Assembly (NCBI GenBank): GCA_026545225.1
Contig: CM048845.1
Coordinates: 54,660,033 to 54,724,032 of the forward strand
Direction of reading: 5' to 3'
Origin: Cornus controversa
Lineage: Eukaryota > Streptophyta > Magnoliopsida > Cornales > Cornaceae
DNA: 64,000 bases
Numbering within the stretch: position 1 is the stretch's first letter; every line of letters starts with the position of its first letter. The translations under genes and the position numbers were made by a program. Below are positions 35,061 through 48,189 of this stretch, piece after piece. Under the pieces are notes generated by a model, which saw only the letters and a program-made list of their open reading frames with translations, ran no database searches and was not told where the DNA came from.

Positions 35061-38000
35061 AATCTCGTTGGATTAAATTTTGGTTAAATGGTACTTGAAA
35101 TTTCTTCTCTTTTATGCTAAAGAAAAAAGAAAAAAAACAGAAAAAACAAACAAAAAACAACAACGAAGTTATTCAATGTGGTTGCAGTTTGCAGTTTCTC
35201 AAACCAAGACGAGATAACTAGGATCTTTCATGTGATTTGATCAAAAAGACATGTTCAGTTGCCAAGGAATAAAAAATAAAAAATAGAAAATAAAAAAAAA
35301 GACATGCACCATTTTAGTCACCTGCAAAGACTAGCCCACAGTACTCCATCGATGTGTGTGTTTTCGCAGGCTTATCCCACAACAATGTTTCTTTATTTAT
35401 TCTTTTTTTTTTTTTAACACTTGTTTTTATGACATGGCTCATTTGGGTCCTAGATTTAAACAAAATAACGAAATTCAGCTAAGAAGGTCTTAATCCATTG
35501 ATACAAATATAAATTTAACACGAATATAGTTCAATGATCAGCTTTCTATTTGATATGAAGCCTTAATTTTGAGTTGGAGATTTTCAAAAAGCAAAACTTT
35601 TGGACATCCGATTTTTTATGCACTGAGCATAAAAACCTCTTTTATGATTATTCTTTAAAAAATTCAAACTCTTTTAAGTGTCGATCATTTATTAAGAGAA
35701 GTATATAGAAAAAAAATAAAATAAAGATATTCGGAATAAAGTCAACCAAATCTTAAAAGAAATTAACAATAATATTTTAAAAACTTTAATATGATAATAA
35801 TTAAGTAAAACTTTACGGAAGATCAAAGTAATTTACACTAAAATAAAAGAATAATGATGGAGAAACCAAATCCATCTAATCAAAAAGTAGATGTCGTGTG
35901 ATAAAATCCACCATTCTACTCACATAAAGTTAGAATCGAATTAGTTCAATTCGGCTTCAAAATCATTATTCAAAATAAAATAAAATAATTTATTATTTTA
36001 TTTTATTTTTATTTTTGTGTTGGTTGGACTTCTTTTATATGGTCCTTGGTCTTTTTTTAGTAATGAATCACACAAGCACATTTACTTGCTTAAAAAATAA
36101 AAGAAGTTAGACACAAATATAATAAAAGGCATGTATCAACCTAACAAGTACGAATACTTTTACAAAAGTGATGTACTCGTATTGTGTCTGATACCGATTC
36201 TCTTCGAATAGTTGCGAATATGTGTCTGGTACTTCTTAATCGTATTCATAATTTTAAAATATGTATTTTTATTTGTAGCATATATTCGTACTTCTCAAAT
36301 ACTTCGATCACACATTCGATATTTTTCAGATATTTCAAAACATATTTTTAACAAGTTTTGGACATTAAAATTTAATTTTTCTAACAATAATATTATAATA
36401 TAATAATTAAAATTTTTTTTTAATTTATTTAAAAAATAAGTATTGAGATATATATATCATGATCAATTACAAAATTTACCCACGGGAATAATGGAATATA
36501 ATAAAAAAGCGTTTTCTATCTACCAACAGATATCCACATGTTTGAGGAGGATGGGTTTGAAATGTATGCCTGTTAAGAAGGATAAATTATTAGCTAACAA
36601 AAGTAATAGCAGAAAAGGAAAGAAACGAAAAAATTTAAACTTTTTAAGAGTTTGGATAGCGTGAAACAAATTTTTTTATAAAAATTAGAATTCTTGTATT
36701 AATTTATTTTCCTCTTTTCGTATAAAAACACAAGAAAATTTTAGTTTCTCGTGAAAGTTATTCTTTTATGTTTTATTTTTTTATTATACTCCTATTAATT
36801 TAATTGTTTCTCCATCTGTTAACCAGATGCTAAACATGTAATAAAAAGTGTTTCTCTAGTGTGACTATTGATATTAGATTAGATGAGGTTTCTAAAGAAT
36901 AGTTTTCTGACGAGATTAGAAGTCTAATATAAAAAGATGTATTAATGCATTGATGTGTATTTTGATAAATTTTTCTAACAATAATATTATATATATTATG
37001 AAGCATTTTTTTAGATATAAATTATATAAAAATGCATATATACAATGGGATATGAAGAGGATTATTCAAACACAAATTTCTTTATTTTTTTAGTATTTGA
37101 AATTAAAAGTAATTTTGGCAAGTAAAATCATTTCTTTTTACTTTTCTGCTATTCAAACTAACAAAATAAAATTTTCGTACAACTTTTATGAAAAAAAATT
37201 CATACTAACCAAATGCATGCAGAAAACTAAACTTTTTTTTTTTTTCACTTCATTTTTCTTTCACTTTCACTTCCTATCATAGTTCCATCTAACCAAACCG
37301 ACCCATATACATCAATGCACCTATGACTAAATTTTCCTTTTTTTCATTTCATTTTTTTTTCTCTTCCACTTCCTAACATATTTCCATCTAACCAAACAAC
37401 CCATATACGTCACTGCGCCCATGCCATGTGCCTACGTTCTAGTGCTTCCTCTTTTTCGATCTCTTTTATAATTTCTAATTTTAAATTAAAAATTGTGCCA
37501 CTCTGTATTAAATTTAAAAAATTTGTTTGAAATTCTAATGTGGGACTCAATTTCCGAAGTCAACTTGTTATCTCATGAAAACTCTCTCTCTCTCTCTCTC
37601 TCTCGTATTAGTGTTTATTTTTTTAATATGGGTTGTCCAAATTACTTGTTTATTAGAAAAGTTAAAGTAAAATAAATTCAATTTTTTTATAACTACTCTT
37701 TTAAAATTTTTAAGATTTCTCAACTTAGTAATATAAATAATTAAATATGAAATGACATCGATAATTTTATAAAAGAGTAATACATTAATTACACGTCCCC
37801 TTAAAAAGTTCTAATATCAAATATGAACATCTATCGAGGCCCATTAGCTATTAATGAACAACTTCACCTTTATCTCTTTATATATATATATATATGTGTG
37901 TGTGTGTGGGACTGTGGGGTCATCTTTCTCTTTAATCAAGGAGAACTCTTAGGCTCCATTTGAATAGATATGAGAGAAAATAAAAGAGAGGAGATGATAT

Positions 38001-38640
38001 GAAGAAACTCTATTCATGTTTGGATAAATATGAGTTAAAATAAAGGAGATGATAACATTATTGTTTGGATAAGATAGGGAAAAAAAATAATAACGATTAA
38101 ATTACTATCATATTCTTTTATATTTATGGGACATGAGTGGAATAATAATTTTCTTATTATATTTGCTGTTAGATTATTTATTTTTTCCTAAACCACATAG
38201 ATTTCTTATACCTTTTCCTAAATCATTTAGGACAAATATTTTTTGTCTCATAAGTTTACTTAGCCTCCAAAATTATGTGCCTATAAATAGGTTCAAAATA
38301 AAAATCAATTCAATCAAATACAATTATCTTTCTTTATTTCTGACGCTCATAAAAAAAACAAAATTAAATTTTAAAGGTTTTCACATGCCAATGAGAAATG
38401 ATCAAAGCCTATTATCAATGCCAATCATATATAGTCCTAATCTTAATCATCATTTTCTCAAACTGATTGTCACTATATTTATATTGATTTGAGTTTTCCA
38501 TAAATAAGATCATATCTAATTTGGAGAACATGAAATTTTACTTCAAAGGTCACATATGTGGTGAACACTTAAAGTGAAGTCAAAGAAAGAAAAAATAAAG
38601 TAGTCTCAACACATACAAATAACAATTCATATAATTTAAA
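35061..38640. other. AT-rich intergenic DNA
   Basis: No gene or intact element recognised. Contents include poly-A/T runs, a (TC)n run near 37583, (TA)n(TG)n near 37880-37908, and a stretch at about 36150-36330 rich in GATAC/CGAATA motifs that recalls the hAT-type insertion in the intron to the right. The one long ORF (38133-38492) is low-complexity and hydrophobic, with no family feature. Confidence 0.55.
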
Positions 38641-38644
38641 ACAA

Positions 38645-41171
38645 TCACATCTCATTCTTAGAAAGCCAATTTACTCCAAAATCCTTTCCGGCCGTGGGAG
38701 GAACACATTCCATGACTTTCTCTTGTCCTTTCGGATAATATATCCCCGTCCGATCATCGGGACTCCACCAATTACTATCACGGTCTCTGACAGAGCTCTT
38801 GTTCTTCATTTCCTCTCCATTCAATTTGACATTGTCACATATTAAATCAGGGGAAGTGTTTTTCCTATGGTAGGATTTCCGAAGCATTGGCCTGCGTGTT
38901 ACCAAAAAACATATATATATATACAGTGTTAAATTCTAGGAAACACGAATACTCCAAAAAAGGTCCCGTGATCGTATCGGATACGTATCTGATACGGATA
39001 CGACTAAGAAATATCCAATTTTTTTAAATAAAATTTTGAATATTAGATACGGTTAGGATACGTGGAGATACGCCATGATACGTTTAGGATCCGTCTGGAA
39101 TACGTTCAGGTAATTTTTCGGACAAATTTGTAATTTTTTGTTCTATAAAATAGGGTTGAGATTGTAATATTAAAAACTTTATAGGCTAGAAAATAAGAGT
39201 TATTTTATAGTAAAACAAAAATATTTTTAAAACCCTCAAGCAAGTGAGTCCCTCTAAAGAATATTAGAAAAAGTAGGGGATTTCTAGATTTTAATTTCTT
39301 ATATTTTGTATAATTGCTTTAAGTATATTTATTATATATGTGAAGAATAAAACTTAATATTTTATATATAATATTATATTTTTATTTATTTATTTGACGT
39401 ATCCTTGCCGTGTCTGTATTATCCTCTTTTGAGATTTTTCGTTTCGCTATATCTGTATTGTGTTGTACCCGTACCTCGTGTCTGTGTCCGTGTTTCCTTG
39501 GTTAAATTTCATAATGAGTAAATTTTTTTTAAAAAAAATAGAACAAATTGACTCATACAAATCTTTATTATTATTATTTTTTTTACACGCACAAATCAAA
39601 TTTCAAGGAGAATTAAATATTTTTATCAAATAAATGAGATTATTTATTAATTTTTAAAAAATTTCTTGGTAAATAAGTATATATAAAAGAAGGCCAACAG
39701 GCGACCAATGCCCATCATACAAGTGCCATGGATTAAAGGCATGATTTTTATGGACCATGGGATCATAGTTGGATAAGGGGATAACCAAGTTTTGGACCAC
39801 TCACGTGAACCATGCATCTTCAAAATAGTGGGAGACTGCTCCATACGTCCTAAACGTGGGACCCTTTTGACATGCTATTCATTTCTTTTTTTGATTCCTT
39901 TTATTTTAATATTAATTTATTATATATTAATATTTTAGAGAATTAATTTTTTAAGAATTTATTTGTAATTTTTTAAAATTTTAAAATTTTTGTATGCTTA
40001 TTGTATATTTTAAATTTTTAATTATTTGCATACATGAGAATAGGTGTTCAGCAAATACCGTATCATTTTGAAACAAGTCACACCAATTCTCTCTCTTCCT
40101 TTCCTTTATTTCTTTGCTTTCAACAAGCTTCAGGTCACCGTTGTTTACCGTCATTCTACTTTTGACTCTTACACTATAACTCAATGCTTAAATTCGATTT
40201 TCTAACTAAATTTTGGGCTTCAGTTGATCAGGTTAGATTAATGATTGGATTAGGGTTTGAAAATTTTATATCTTGAATTGACGTGACATTGAGTAGAATT
40301 AAGTCTCCAACCACCCAACCTACCCGCGTTGTGCCCTAGTTCATAGGAAAGTGTTGATTCTAGTCACCCACTAGCTTAACAAACTTCATGACCCTTCTAC
40401 ACTTATTTATTGACCAAAGTCATTCCAGTTAATGCCAGTTTTGTTAAATTGAGTTATGTTATAATTTCAATTGTCATTATTATTATAAATTATTATTTGA
40501 ATTAGCATTATTTTACTTTCTTTCGCCACACGGCACCGTATGAACTGGATAAACGAGAAAATTAACATGTATTCGATTTCTAAGAAAAGCCATTTTGTGT
40601 AAATAATGTAAAAAATTAGATCCATTTCAATCTCTCTCTCTATCTCGCAACACCCCTTGACAGACTTTAGAAAATAACACGAGCTTAGAGAAAATTTAAT
40701 TTCTCAAACTATATTACTCCTTTTCATCCTCCCAGTGACAAGAAGAAAAAAAAAAAACTTCCAAAAACCTACAACATTGCCACTCCCAAAACTCAAAACT
40801 TTTAACCTTCTATTCTATTAGAAAAAGAGATTATATCATCTAGGCCAATGACCTAATAAATCTGACACATCTTACAAATAAATTTTAGTAAAACATAAAA
40901 ATATAATCGAGAAATAACAATAATAATAGAACAATATTTGTCTTTAACACCGGTAAGATTAAGAAGAAACTTTGTTCACAATATAAATATGGATGTAAAT
41001 ATGGATGTGACATGATGATAGAATGACAGTGCAATGATATTGACTTATATATATATATATATATATATATAAAGAGAGAAACCAAATCCTATGATACTAA
41101 AGAAAAGGAAAATCTTACTTGAGAGACATGAAGTTCATGGTCTGTGCCCCTCTAGCAACTGCACCAGCCAT
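38645..41171 (-). CDS. Small LEA-like protein, two exons
   Basis: Exon 1 is 41119-41171 (ATG in context GAAACATGGCT; ends CTCAA|GTAAGA). Exon 2 is 38645-38891 (acceptor ACACGCAG). The joined length of 300 bp gives 99 residues and a TGA stop, with no frame problem. The N terminus ([10 protein letters not shown]) is small and basic, as in organelle-targeted LEA_3 proteins. The C-terminal half has [20 protein letters not shown] followed by VMECVPP. It resembles the W-x-P-D-x-x-T-G-x-Y-x-P motif of LEA_3/Lea5-type stress proteins, but I cannot name an orthologue. Such proteins accumulate on drought, ABA or senescence. The intron is 2227 bp and carries a hAT-type insertion. The gene model is better supported than the function. 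Confidence 0.7.
38936..39500. mobile_element. Non-autonomous hAT-type element in intron
   Basis: This 565-bp insertion is flanked by a perfect 8-bp duplication GTTAAATT (38928-38935 and 39501-39508). Its ends are CTAGGAAACACG and, inverted, CAAGGAAACACG (11 of 12 match). An 8-bp target site and CAAGG-like ends fit the hAT superfamily. Both ends carry repeated GATACG/GACACG-type short motifs, for example GTATCGGATACGTATC near 38974, in variable orientation. It has no transposase ORF. Confidence 0.75.
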
Positions 41172-41380
41172 GTTTCTCTTCCTTTCAAAGAGGTATAAAT
41201 CCTTTAGAATGGGATATGATATGATATGATAGAATGTGCATGTTGGATAGAGTAACCCATTCTAGCTCTCTTTTATACGCATAACTAGCTAAAGGATAAT
41301 TTCGTTTCCCAAGGAGAAAGAAAAAGCTAGAACCGTTTGAGCTTGCGTCGTTACACGTTTGGATGTTGTGAGTTTGAACA
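41172..41380 (-). promoter_or_regulatory. Promoter of the LEA-like gene
   Basis: On the gene strand a TATA box (GTATAAAAGAG; TATAAAA is the reverse of 41271-41277) lies 100 bp upstream of the ATG, giving a leader of about 70 nt. An ACGTG core (reverse of 41354-41358, context AACGTGTAAC) lies 80 bp further upstream. It could be an ABRE-like site, consistent with ABA or stress control, but one core is weak evidence. Confidence 0.55.
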
Positions 41381-41503
41381 ACGGACCACACATAAAAAAT
41401 TAAGAATTAAAAACAGACCAAACAGGACAGTAATGGAAGATGCTTCTCCATGCACACAAGCCTTTATGCTCACACACATATATATATATATGTTCACACA
41501 GTG

Positions 41504-41536
<33 letters not shown>

Positions 41537-43114
41537 GATATATAATATACACATTATTAGTTAGGCAGCATGTTGCATGCTCAAAACTTGTATAATTACA
41601 TCAATCAATGGCGAAGTATGTGTTTTTACTGACGATACGCAAAGATACGCTGTAATAAGGACTTAAAGAATCTCAAAAGATTATGATAATAAAAATTAAA
41701 AAATTAATGGAAAAAAAAATAAAGTAATGCAACATCTACAGCATGTAACAGTCTAAAACATTGATAAAGAAATGATTGAATTACTTTCCTACAAATTACT
41801 AATGATTGAATTACTTTGCTTCTTTTATAATATATCTTATTTACCAAAAAATAAAATTAAATAGCTTCTAATTACCATAACATTCCGTGATAATAAAGAC
41901 GAATAAAATTCAGATCAATTTTTGTTACCAACTTATATACAATCTTTAAAAGAAACATCATCAGAAGAGCGAGACTTTATTCTTATCCGTTATTGACTGA
42001 GAGTTCTTGTTTGATATGACTTATTGGAGTCACACACAAAAATACTAATCGTTTATTACTCAAATAAAAAATTACAATTAATTGCGATTACCCAAATAAA
42101 AAAGTACAATTAATTGCGATTACCGTCAAATAACTACCTCCAATGTCATATTCCTCACTACCCTACTATGTGTCATCATTGTCACGCCCGCTTGTGAAAA
42201 TGTGAGGTTAATCGAACTTAAAATTGTGTGTTAAGTCACCTAAGGTTGTCTATGGATGTGTTGCAGTGCTTGATTTCTTTTAGATGCAGACGAGATCAAA
42301 ACGTGGGCTCTTAATGTGTTTGATTACAATCGCTGGAGACCCAAGAACGACAGGACACTCCCATAGTCCCACTCACAAGCTCCTCCCCACTGTCGCCTAC
42401 CACCAACACTGTCGCCTACTTCCATCAACCTCACAGTCCTCAATGGTCTATGGCTCACTCATGACTCGGTCAGCTCTCTCTCTCTCTCTCTCCTTCATCT
42501 TTAGTCTTCTACTTCTTCTTAAATTCGAAGATATGAAAAAATATTTGATGGGTAAATCTTTATTTTTCATTACAGACACTGAGATAATCCCAAACTCCAC
42601 CCCTCATGGCCTGCCTTGACCACCATCGCTTACTTCCATCAACCTCACTTGTCTACGGCTCACTCGGTCAGTGCTCTCGCTCTCTTCCTCTCTTCTTATT
42701 CGTCTTCTACTTCTTCTTTTCCTTGTCTTTTTATTCAAATTCAAATAGGTGAAAAAGTTGAAAGATGGGTAAATATTTATTTTTCATTAGAGATTTGAAT
42801 TTTTTTTTATTTGACAGATCTCTCACAGATGACAGATCTATCACAGATAAAAAATCTAATGCTTCTAATTTTTGATCTTATGAAAACACTAAATCTTGTT
42901 CACCTTGGTTGATTTGTGTTTGATTATGATTTAAGGGTTCGATTCGAACAGAACACAGATCTATTCTCATGAAATTACTATTTCCTATTTCTATTTTATA
43001 GATATTTATCTTATGATATTGAACATACATGTCTCATTCATTTTGATTATTTTTAGTGTCTCTGTAAATTGAAACTTTAATACTTGTTTCTATGCCAGTG
43101 TGGTAAATTGAAAG
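41381..43114. other. Intergenic DNA and probable 5' region of hAT element
   Basis: 41381-42390 has (TA)n/(CA)n tracts at about 41484-41540 and no gene. About 42410-42585 and 42623-42792 are diverged direct repeats sharing TACTTCCATCAACCTCAC, a CT-rich tract and GATGGGTAAATMTTTATTTTTCATTA. They lie just before the hAT transposase start and may be its leader. I could not find the element's terminal inverted repeats. Confidence 0.5.
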
Positions 43115-44124
43115 ATGTCACAGGGACAGAATCAAAGTAAGTTGTTACATCTATCGACAAATGATAGCTCATCTCCATCTTCCAATTCAACTCCCAATTC
43201 TGCTACGAGTTCAACTACTGATTCAGTTGTTGAATCAACTCCGAATCAAAAACTTTGCCCAAGAAAAGAAAATTAACATTAATTGTTTGGAATGATTTTA
43301 ACAAGGTAACCAAATGGGATGTATTATGGTATTTGCAACCATTGTACTTCAAAGTTGAAATCACCCTAGTATGAATTGAACAAGTAGCTTGTGTGACCAT
43401 TTAAAAAGGTATAAGAAATAAAAAAAAATGAATATAAGACAATAAATTTTGAAAGCCAATATAAGAAAGAATGATGGACAAGTGGAATATCATAATTTTG
43501 TGTTTGATTAACAAGCCGCACAAGATGAGATTGCTTGCATGATCATAGTAAATCAATATCCACTCTCCATCGTTGACCATTCCCACTTTTAGAGATTTTG
43601 TAATAGCCTTCAACCTATGTTTCAGATGGTTTCTCGAAACACAATCAAGAGTAACATCATAAAAGTTTATGAATGTTAGAAGGCTAAAACAAGTTGGTGG
43701 GAGAATCTTCATAGTAGAATTGCCATCACTTCCAATATGTAGACTGTTATCACACAAAGAAAGGTTCATGGCAATAACAACACACTTCATTGATGATTCA
43801 TGGGAGTTGTAACAAATAATAAGGTAATATTAGTTACTTCTTCTATATCTTTCTCTCTAGTCATTAGATATTCACTTATTTTAGTGATTTCGCTTATTAT
43901 ATGTTCATTAATTATGCTTTTTTTTTTCATTTTAGGTTTATGTTTGTTCCCACTCCACATAACAAGGAAGTTCTTTCTGATGTTCTTATGGATAGCTTTT
44001 TGGATTGGAATATTGATGGGTTCTTTCTGATGTTCTTATGGATAGCTTTTTGGATTGGAATATTGATAGAAAGGTATTCATTATTACTTTTGATAATTGC
44101 TCCACAAATAATGCTATCATTGGT
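43115..44124 (+). pseudogene. hAT transposase, N-terminal half (interrupted)
   Basis: Starts MSQGQNQSKLLHL with a Ser/Thr-rich region, then a damaged BED zinc finger (KLTLIVWNDFNKVTKWD). Fragments in shifting frames follow that match the body of RICESLEEPER-type hAT transposases: IVNQYPLSIVDH, VSRNTIKSNIIKVYE, THFIDDSWELQ and FVPTPHNKEVLSDVLMD. An intron fits at 43824-43935 (AAG|GTAATA ... TTTTAG|G). A 50-bp tandem duplication (43971-44020 repeated at 44021-44070) adds a frameshift. The reading frame for NCSTNNAIIG runs into TTGGT at 44120-44124, where the Tekay/Del element is inserted. The gene continues at 60756. Confidence 0.8.
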
Positions 44125-45472
44125 TGTAGAGACCAAGTCCAATTTTGACCGATTTTCTTTTATTTTCATTTATTATTATATAAATGATGGTACATGTGTT
44201 TTAAATATGAAATTCATGTATGGGGACTTGTATAGAGATCCGAGGATGTTTTTGAGTCATTTGGCTCATTTTGAGATTTTTGAGTCGATGGGGCCTAGGG
44301 CACGTGTCAAGTGAGCCAAGAAAACTGGATATTTTTTTGAGAAATATTTTTTTTTGATTTTAAGCCAAATGAAATGTTAAAAGAGTTGCAGAAGTGATTT
44401 TAGAGCCGTAACCGCTTTCGAAATTGAAAACATAGGTCGGAGGGTACATTAAGTTACTTAGGGGCATTTTGGTCTTTTTGCACCCTAGTTGATATAAATA
44501 TCAAGTGGTTGGAATATTTTCTCATTTCACACAGCCACTACAGCCGGCCATAGCTTCTCTCTCCCTCCTCCTTATCTTCTTTTCATTCTCTCTTACTTTT
44601 GGAGCCCTTAAGTCTGAATTTGAAAAGTGTCGGTGAAGGACAAAGTGTTCTACATGACAAGAGCTACAATTTGAATCGAACAAAGTCAAATTTTAGTAGA
44701 CTTTAAAGCTTGGATGTTTCTAAGGTTTTTCTAGAAGGAGCTTAAATCTTGAGGTAGGGGTATTTCTTCTCTCTTAATCATAAATTTATAGGTTATTGGT
44801 GAGTTTGAAAGGATTTGGTTGAGTTTAGCATGCTTGGGAGGGTGGTATGGTTATATATAATGTTTCCTTCTTTCATTGTGATTAAATGCATGCTAAAGTT
44901 ATTTATATTTGTGATATATGATGGTTGTGAGTTTATACATATAATACGTATGGATTGTGAGCATATGTTTGATATATGTGGATTTATATACATGCATGAG
45001 ATATATGTATGATATGGACATATAGGTGTATATATGTGGTATGTGAGAACATGGTACATGATAGAATTAATATAAAGAATGAATGTATGTAGAAGAGCTT
45101 GAGAAATATGTTATATGTGATATATTACTCAATGTGCATATATATATCGAAGTTTTATCCAAGTGAGCCATATATGAGGTTCGGAGTTGTTCAATCATGT
45201 TATGAAAGTGGTAAAATTATCCACTAAGGTATGACCGTCGGAGTTATCCAATCTTGCCGAGGCTAATGCTTAGAAATTACAGTAGTCCAAAATCATGTGA
45301 TCATCAGAGTTGTCCAATCACAATGGTAAGACCAATATATTACCAAGAATGTATGATCTTCGAAGTTTACCAATTATACGAGTGTCGTCGAAGTTGTCCA
45401 ACATTACATGACCATCGAAGTTTACAATCATGTATAAGTAACGGATTATGACCAAAAAAGATGTGAAACTAG
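44125..45472 (+). repeat. 5' LTR (3'-truncated) of Tekay/Del element
   Basis: Matches the 3' LTR from its first base through GACCAAAAAAGATGTGAAACT (3' LTR equivalent near 59795). The remaining 960 bp or so, including the GGCATGACA end, and the primer site are gone; sequence from 45473 is gag leader. Both copies contain the series of GTCCAA/TCGGAGTTGTCC-like short repeats. The minus-strand ORFs here and in the 3' LTR are shadows. Confidence 0.8.
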
Positions 45473-45634
45473 GTTTGAATACCTTGGACAATGGGTTATG
45501 GTGGAACCACACAAATACTTGAGGTTAAGAATATAGACTTAAGGTCTATAAATTGGTATGTGGAGTATGATTATTTGTTTACGCCCTTATAATATGCTAA
45601 TTATGGAGTGAATTAGAATCGCGTTGTGTCAGCA

Positions 45635-46147
45635 TGATGAGGGTTACACCAAGGAAAACAAGAGGTAGATGTGCTTATGTTCCACAAGAAATTATGGATG
45701 GAACCTAGTTTATGAAGGACATGGTAGAGACTATGACGCAAATCATTAGAGAAACTCATGAGGAGGAAGTTCAAGCTCAACCACGAGATGACTTGAATCC
45801 TATAATGACAAAAAAGAAATAGTACATTAAGTACAAACCACCTTCTTATACAGGCAGGTCTGATCCACTAGTAGCTGAAGAGTGGGTAGACTAAACCTTG
45901 TAGCATTTGGTTGCCTTATGAATTGACAAAGACCTTAGGGTCAACATAGCTACAATTCACTTACAAGGTAAAGCGGATAAGTGGTGGAGTTCGGTGAATA
46001 ACACATGAGATGTGGAAGTAATAGAGTGGGAAGCTTTAAAGGATCTTTTCTTTGGACTTTCCCCCAATGATGAAATATAGACTCACACAAGAGTTTATCA
46101 ATATTATACAAGGAGATATGAGCATAATAGAGTATGAGACCAAGTTC
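45635..46147 (+). pseudogene. Tekay/Del gag, 5' part (interrupted)
   Basis: ATG at 45635 opens MMRVTPRKTRGRCAYVPQEI. Stops follow (for example after MDGT), but capsid-like text continues: YKPPSYTGRSDPLVAEEWVD and IHLQGKADKWW. The frame breaks off in YETKFTS at ACATC (46148-46152), where the solo LTR is inserted, and resumes at 52843. Confidence 0.75.
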
Positions 46148-47039
46148 ACATCTATAGAGATCGGATCCAATTTTGACTCATTTTCATTTTTAAGCATCAT
46201 TTTTGCCCCAATTGCATTTTAAATTATGTTTAGCATTTTTTAATTATGAAAAACGTGTTTGGGGAGTTGTATTAAAGTTTTAGAAAAATTTGAAGAAGTT
46301 TGACTTTTTGGGTCAACGGGGCCTCGAAATGAGGTCTTGGTGGGCCCGAGAATCCGAATTTTTTTTTAAAAAAATAATTTTTGGTTATGAACCAAACGAA
46401 ATGTTTAGAAAGTTAAGGAAGTGATTTCAGAGTCATAGACACTTCCGAAATCAAAAACGGAGGTTAGGAGGGTACGTTAAGTGACTCGAGGGCATTTCGG
46501 TTATTTTATGCCCTAAAGAGATATAACTATCTAAGAGGGGCTGTGATATTTCATTTTAAAGCTACCTCTCTCTCTAACTCTCACACTTCATCTCTCTCCC
46601 TTCTCTCTACATTTCGGAAGGCTTTGTCTTTGATTTGAAAAATGCTGAAGGCATAGGGTTTGCTCTACTCGGCAAGGGCTTCAGTTTGAACCAAATAAAA
46701 GTAATTTTTAGTAAGGTGAAAAGGGATGAAAATTTGGGAACTTAGCTTCCAAGCTTAGGATTTGATGTAGGGGTGTGAAATTCCTCTTTATTTTGATTCT
46801 CTAGGTCACATACTTGTGACATAAAATCTTGTTTTGAGAAATTTGTGAAAACATGATCTTATTGCATATATAGGGAATGTATAACATGTCTTGGTTGAAA
46901 TTTATGTATTTCATATGTGTATTTATTGTCTATAAATGCAATATTGCGATTTTGGATTTATTTTAGGAGTTTTGTGAAATTTGATATCAAATGTTGGATT
47001 TATGCATGAAAAATATTTTATTGAAAATGCATTGGTTGT

Positions 47040-47384
47040 TGATAAAGCAAAATTCACCCCAAACTGGTCAAACGCCAACCTGTAAAAAAGGACAAGAGAA
47101 GGGTAATCGAGAGGGCACCAGCGTGGTGCCGGTCGATTATGCTCCAACGATCAAGTCAGAAATCGAAAAGGCTTTCCAAGCTATAAAGAAACTCATGAGG
47201 TATTAATTGCGTACCTGGTATATGGACCATCTCTGTATTTATAGCGGTCAAGTGGGACTGTATCCTAGTAGGAGACGGGCTCCTGGAGATGGAGAAGTCC
47301 TCGTTAAAGTAGACTTCTTATCCACGTCAGCTTGAACTCAACCTTCACGTTGTACGTTTCATAATTGGAGTCAATACTCTATCA
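47040..47384 (-). repeat. 3' LTR of gag-only element
   Basis: Nearly matches 50795-51140, with about 20 visible differences, including GGATGGA-level substitutions and small indels. TATTTATAGCGG near 47235 occurs in both LTRs. Confidence 0.85.
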
Positions 47385-47544
47385 GATGCCCGCTGTTCAT
47401 GAGGGTCACTCATCGGGCCTTAGGAACACTTTGGCTGGCCTGCTAGGCTTTATCTTGTCTTGCTGGGCTTTATCTTTATCTTGTCTTACTGGGCTTTATC
47501 TTTACTCGTGGATTGTAAACCACTACAAGCTCTTTTTCTTCTTT

Positions 47545-47800
47545 TTTTTTTTTTCGTGCGCGTGGGCCCAGCTACTCCCGGCCGCGCTCAGCCGGGCTGG
47601 GCCGCTCACATGCGGGCCTAGTCGCGCCCTGTCAAGAGGGCCCGGCTGCGCCCGGCCAGGCTAGGCCGCTCGTACGCGGGCCCGGCCGCGCCAAGTGAGG
47701 AGGGCCCGGCTGCGCCAAGCCATGCCAGGTGGGCTCGACCCTGGTCGGGTTGTGTGGGCCGCCCAGCCCGATGGGCTCAGCTTGGGCCGGGTGTTTGGGT
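47545..47800. other. Very GC-rich tract in gag-only element
   Basis: Runs of GGCCCGGC, GCCGCGCC and CGGGCTGGGC make this the most GC-rich non-coding stretch of the window, in sharp contrast to its AT-rich surroundings. I see no reading frame of interest. It follows a pyrimidine run near 47532-47553. Confidence 0.6.
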
Positions 47801-48189
47801 TACCTCATTTTGGTCGAGTGCGGCTTTGACCTTGCTCAAGATGGGCCGATTTTTTCTTGGACTCGGCTTTTGGTCAATATATAAGAACCCGATTTATATA
47901 TATATTTAAAAAATAATTGTCACTTTGAAGAATCAAACCCTAGCTAATAGCTCTGATGGTCTCACCCTAACCATAATGCCAATGACTCACTTGGTTAATA
48001 AACTATAATTAATAAACTTAAGAGCATGACTCTTGATAAAGCCCTGTGACCACCTTGGCTGGACTTACCTTCCTTTTGCTAAAATTTCTTTTAACAGGTT
48101 ATGCCCCCGTAGGGTAGGTTGATAATATTTTTGGATTAATAATCCCACATTTTTAAAGGCCCTTTGAAAAGGTGTGGTCGTGTCCTTGT

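Noticed and set aside
38133..38492. 119-aa plus-strand ORF
   Set aside because: Low-complexity AT-derived sequence, no homology signature, no promoter or intron context.
42182..42191. TGTCACGCCC as another Tekay-type LTR end
   Set aside because: The following sequence does not contain the LTR blocks seen in the other four copies.
44793..45059. 88-aa minus-strand ORF, also at 59114-59377
   Set aside because: Conserved only because both lie in the two LTRs of one element; composition from TATATG repeats.
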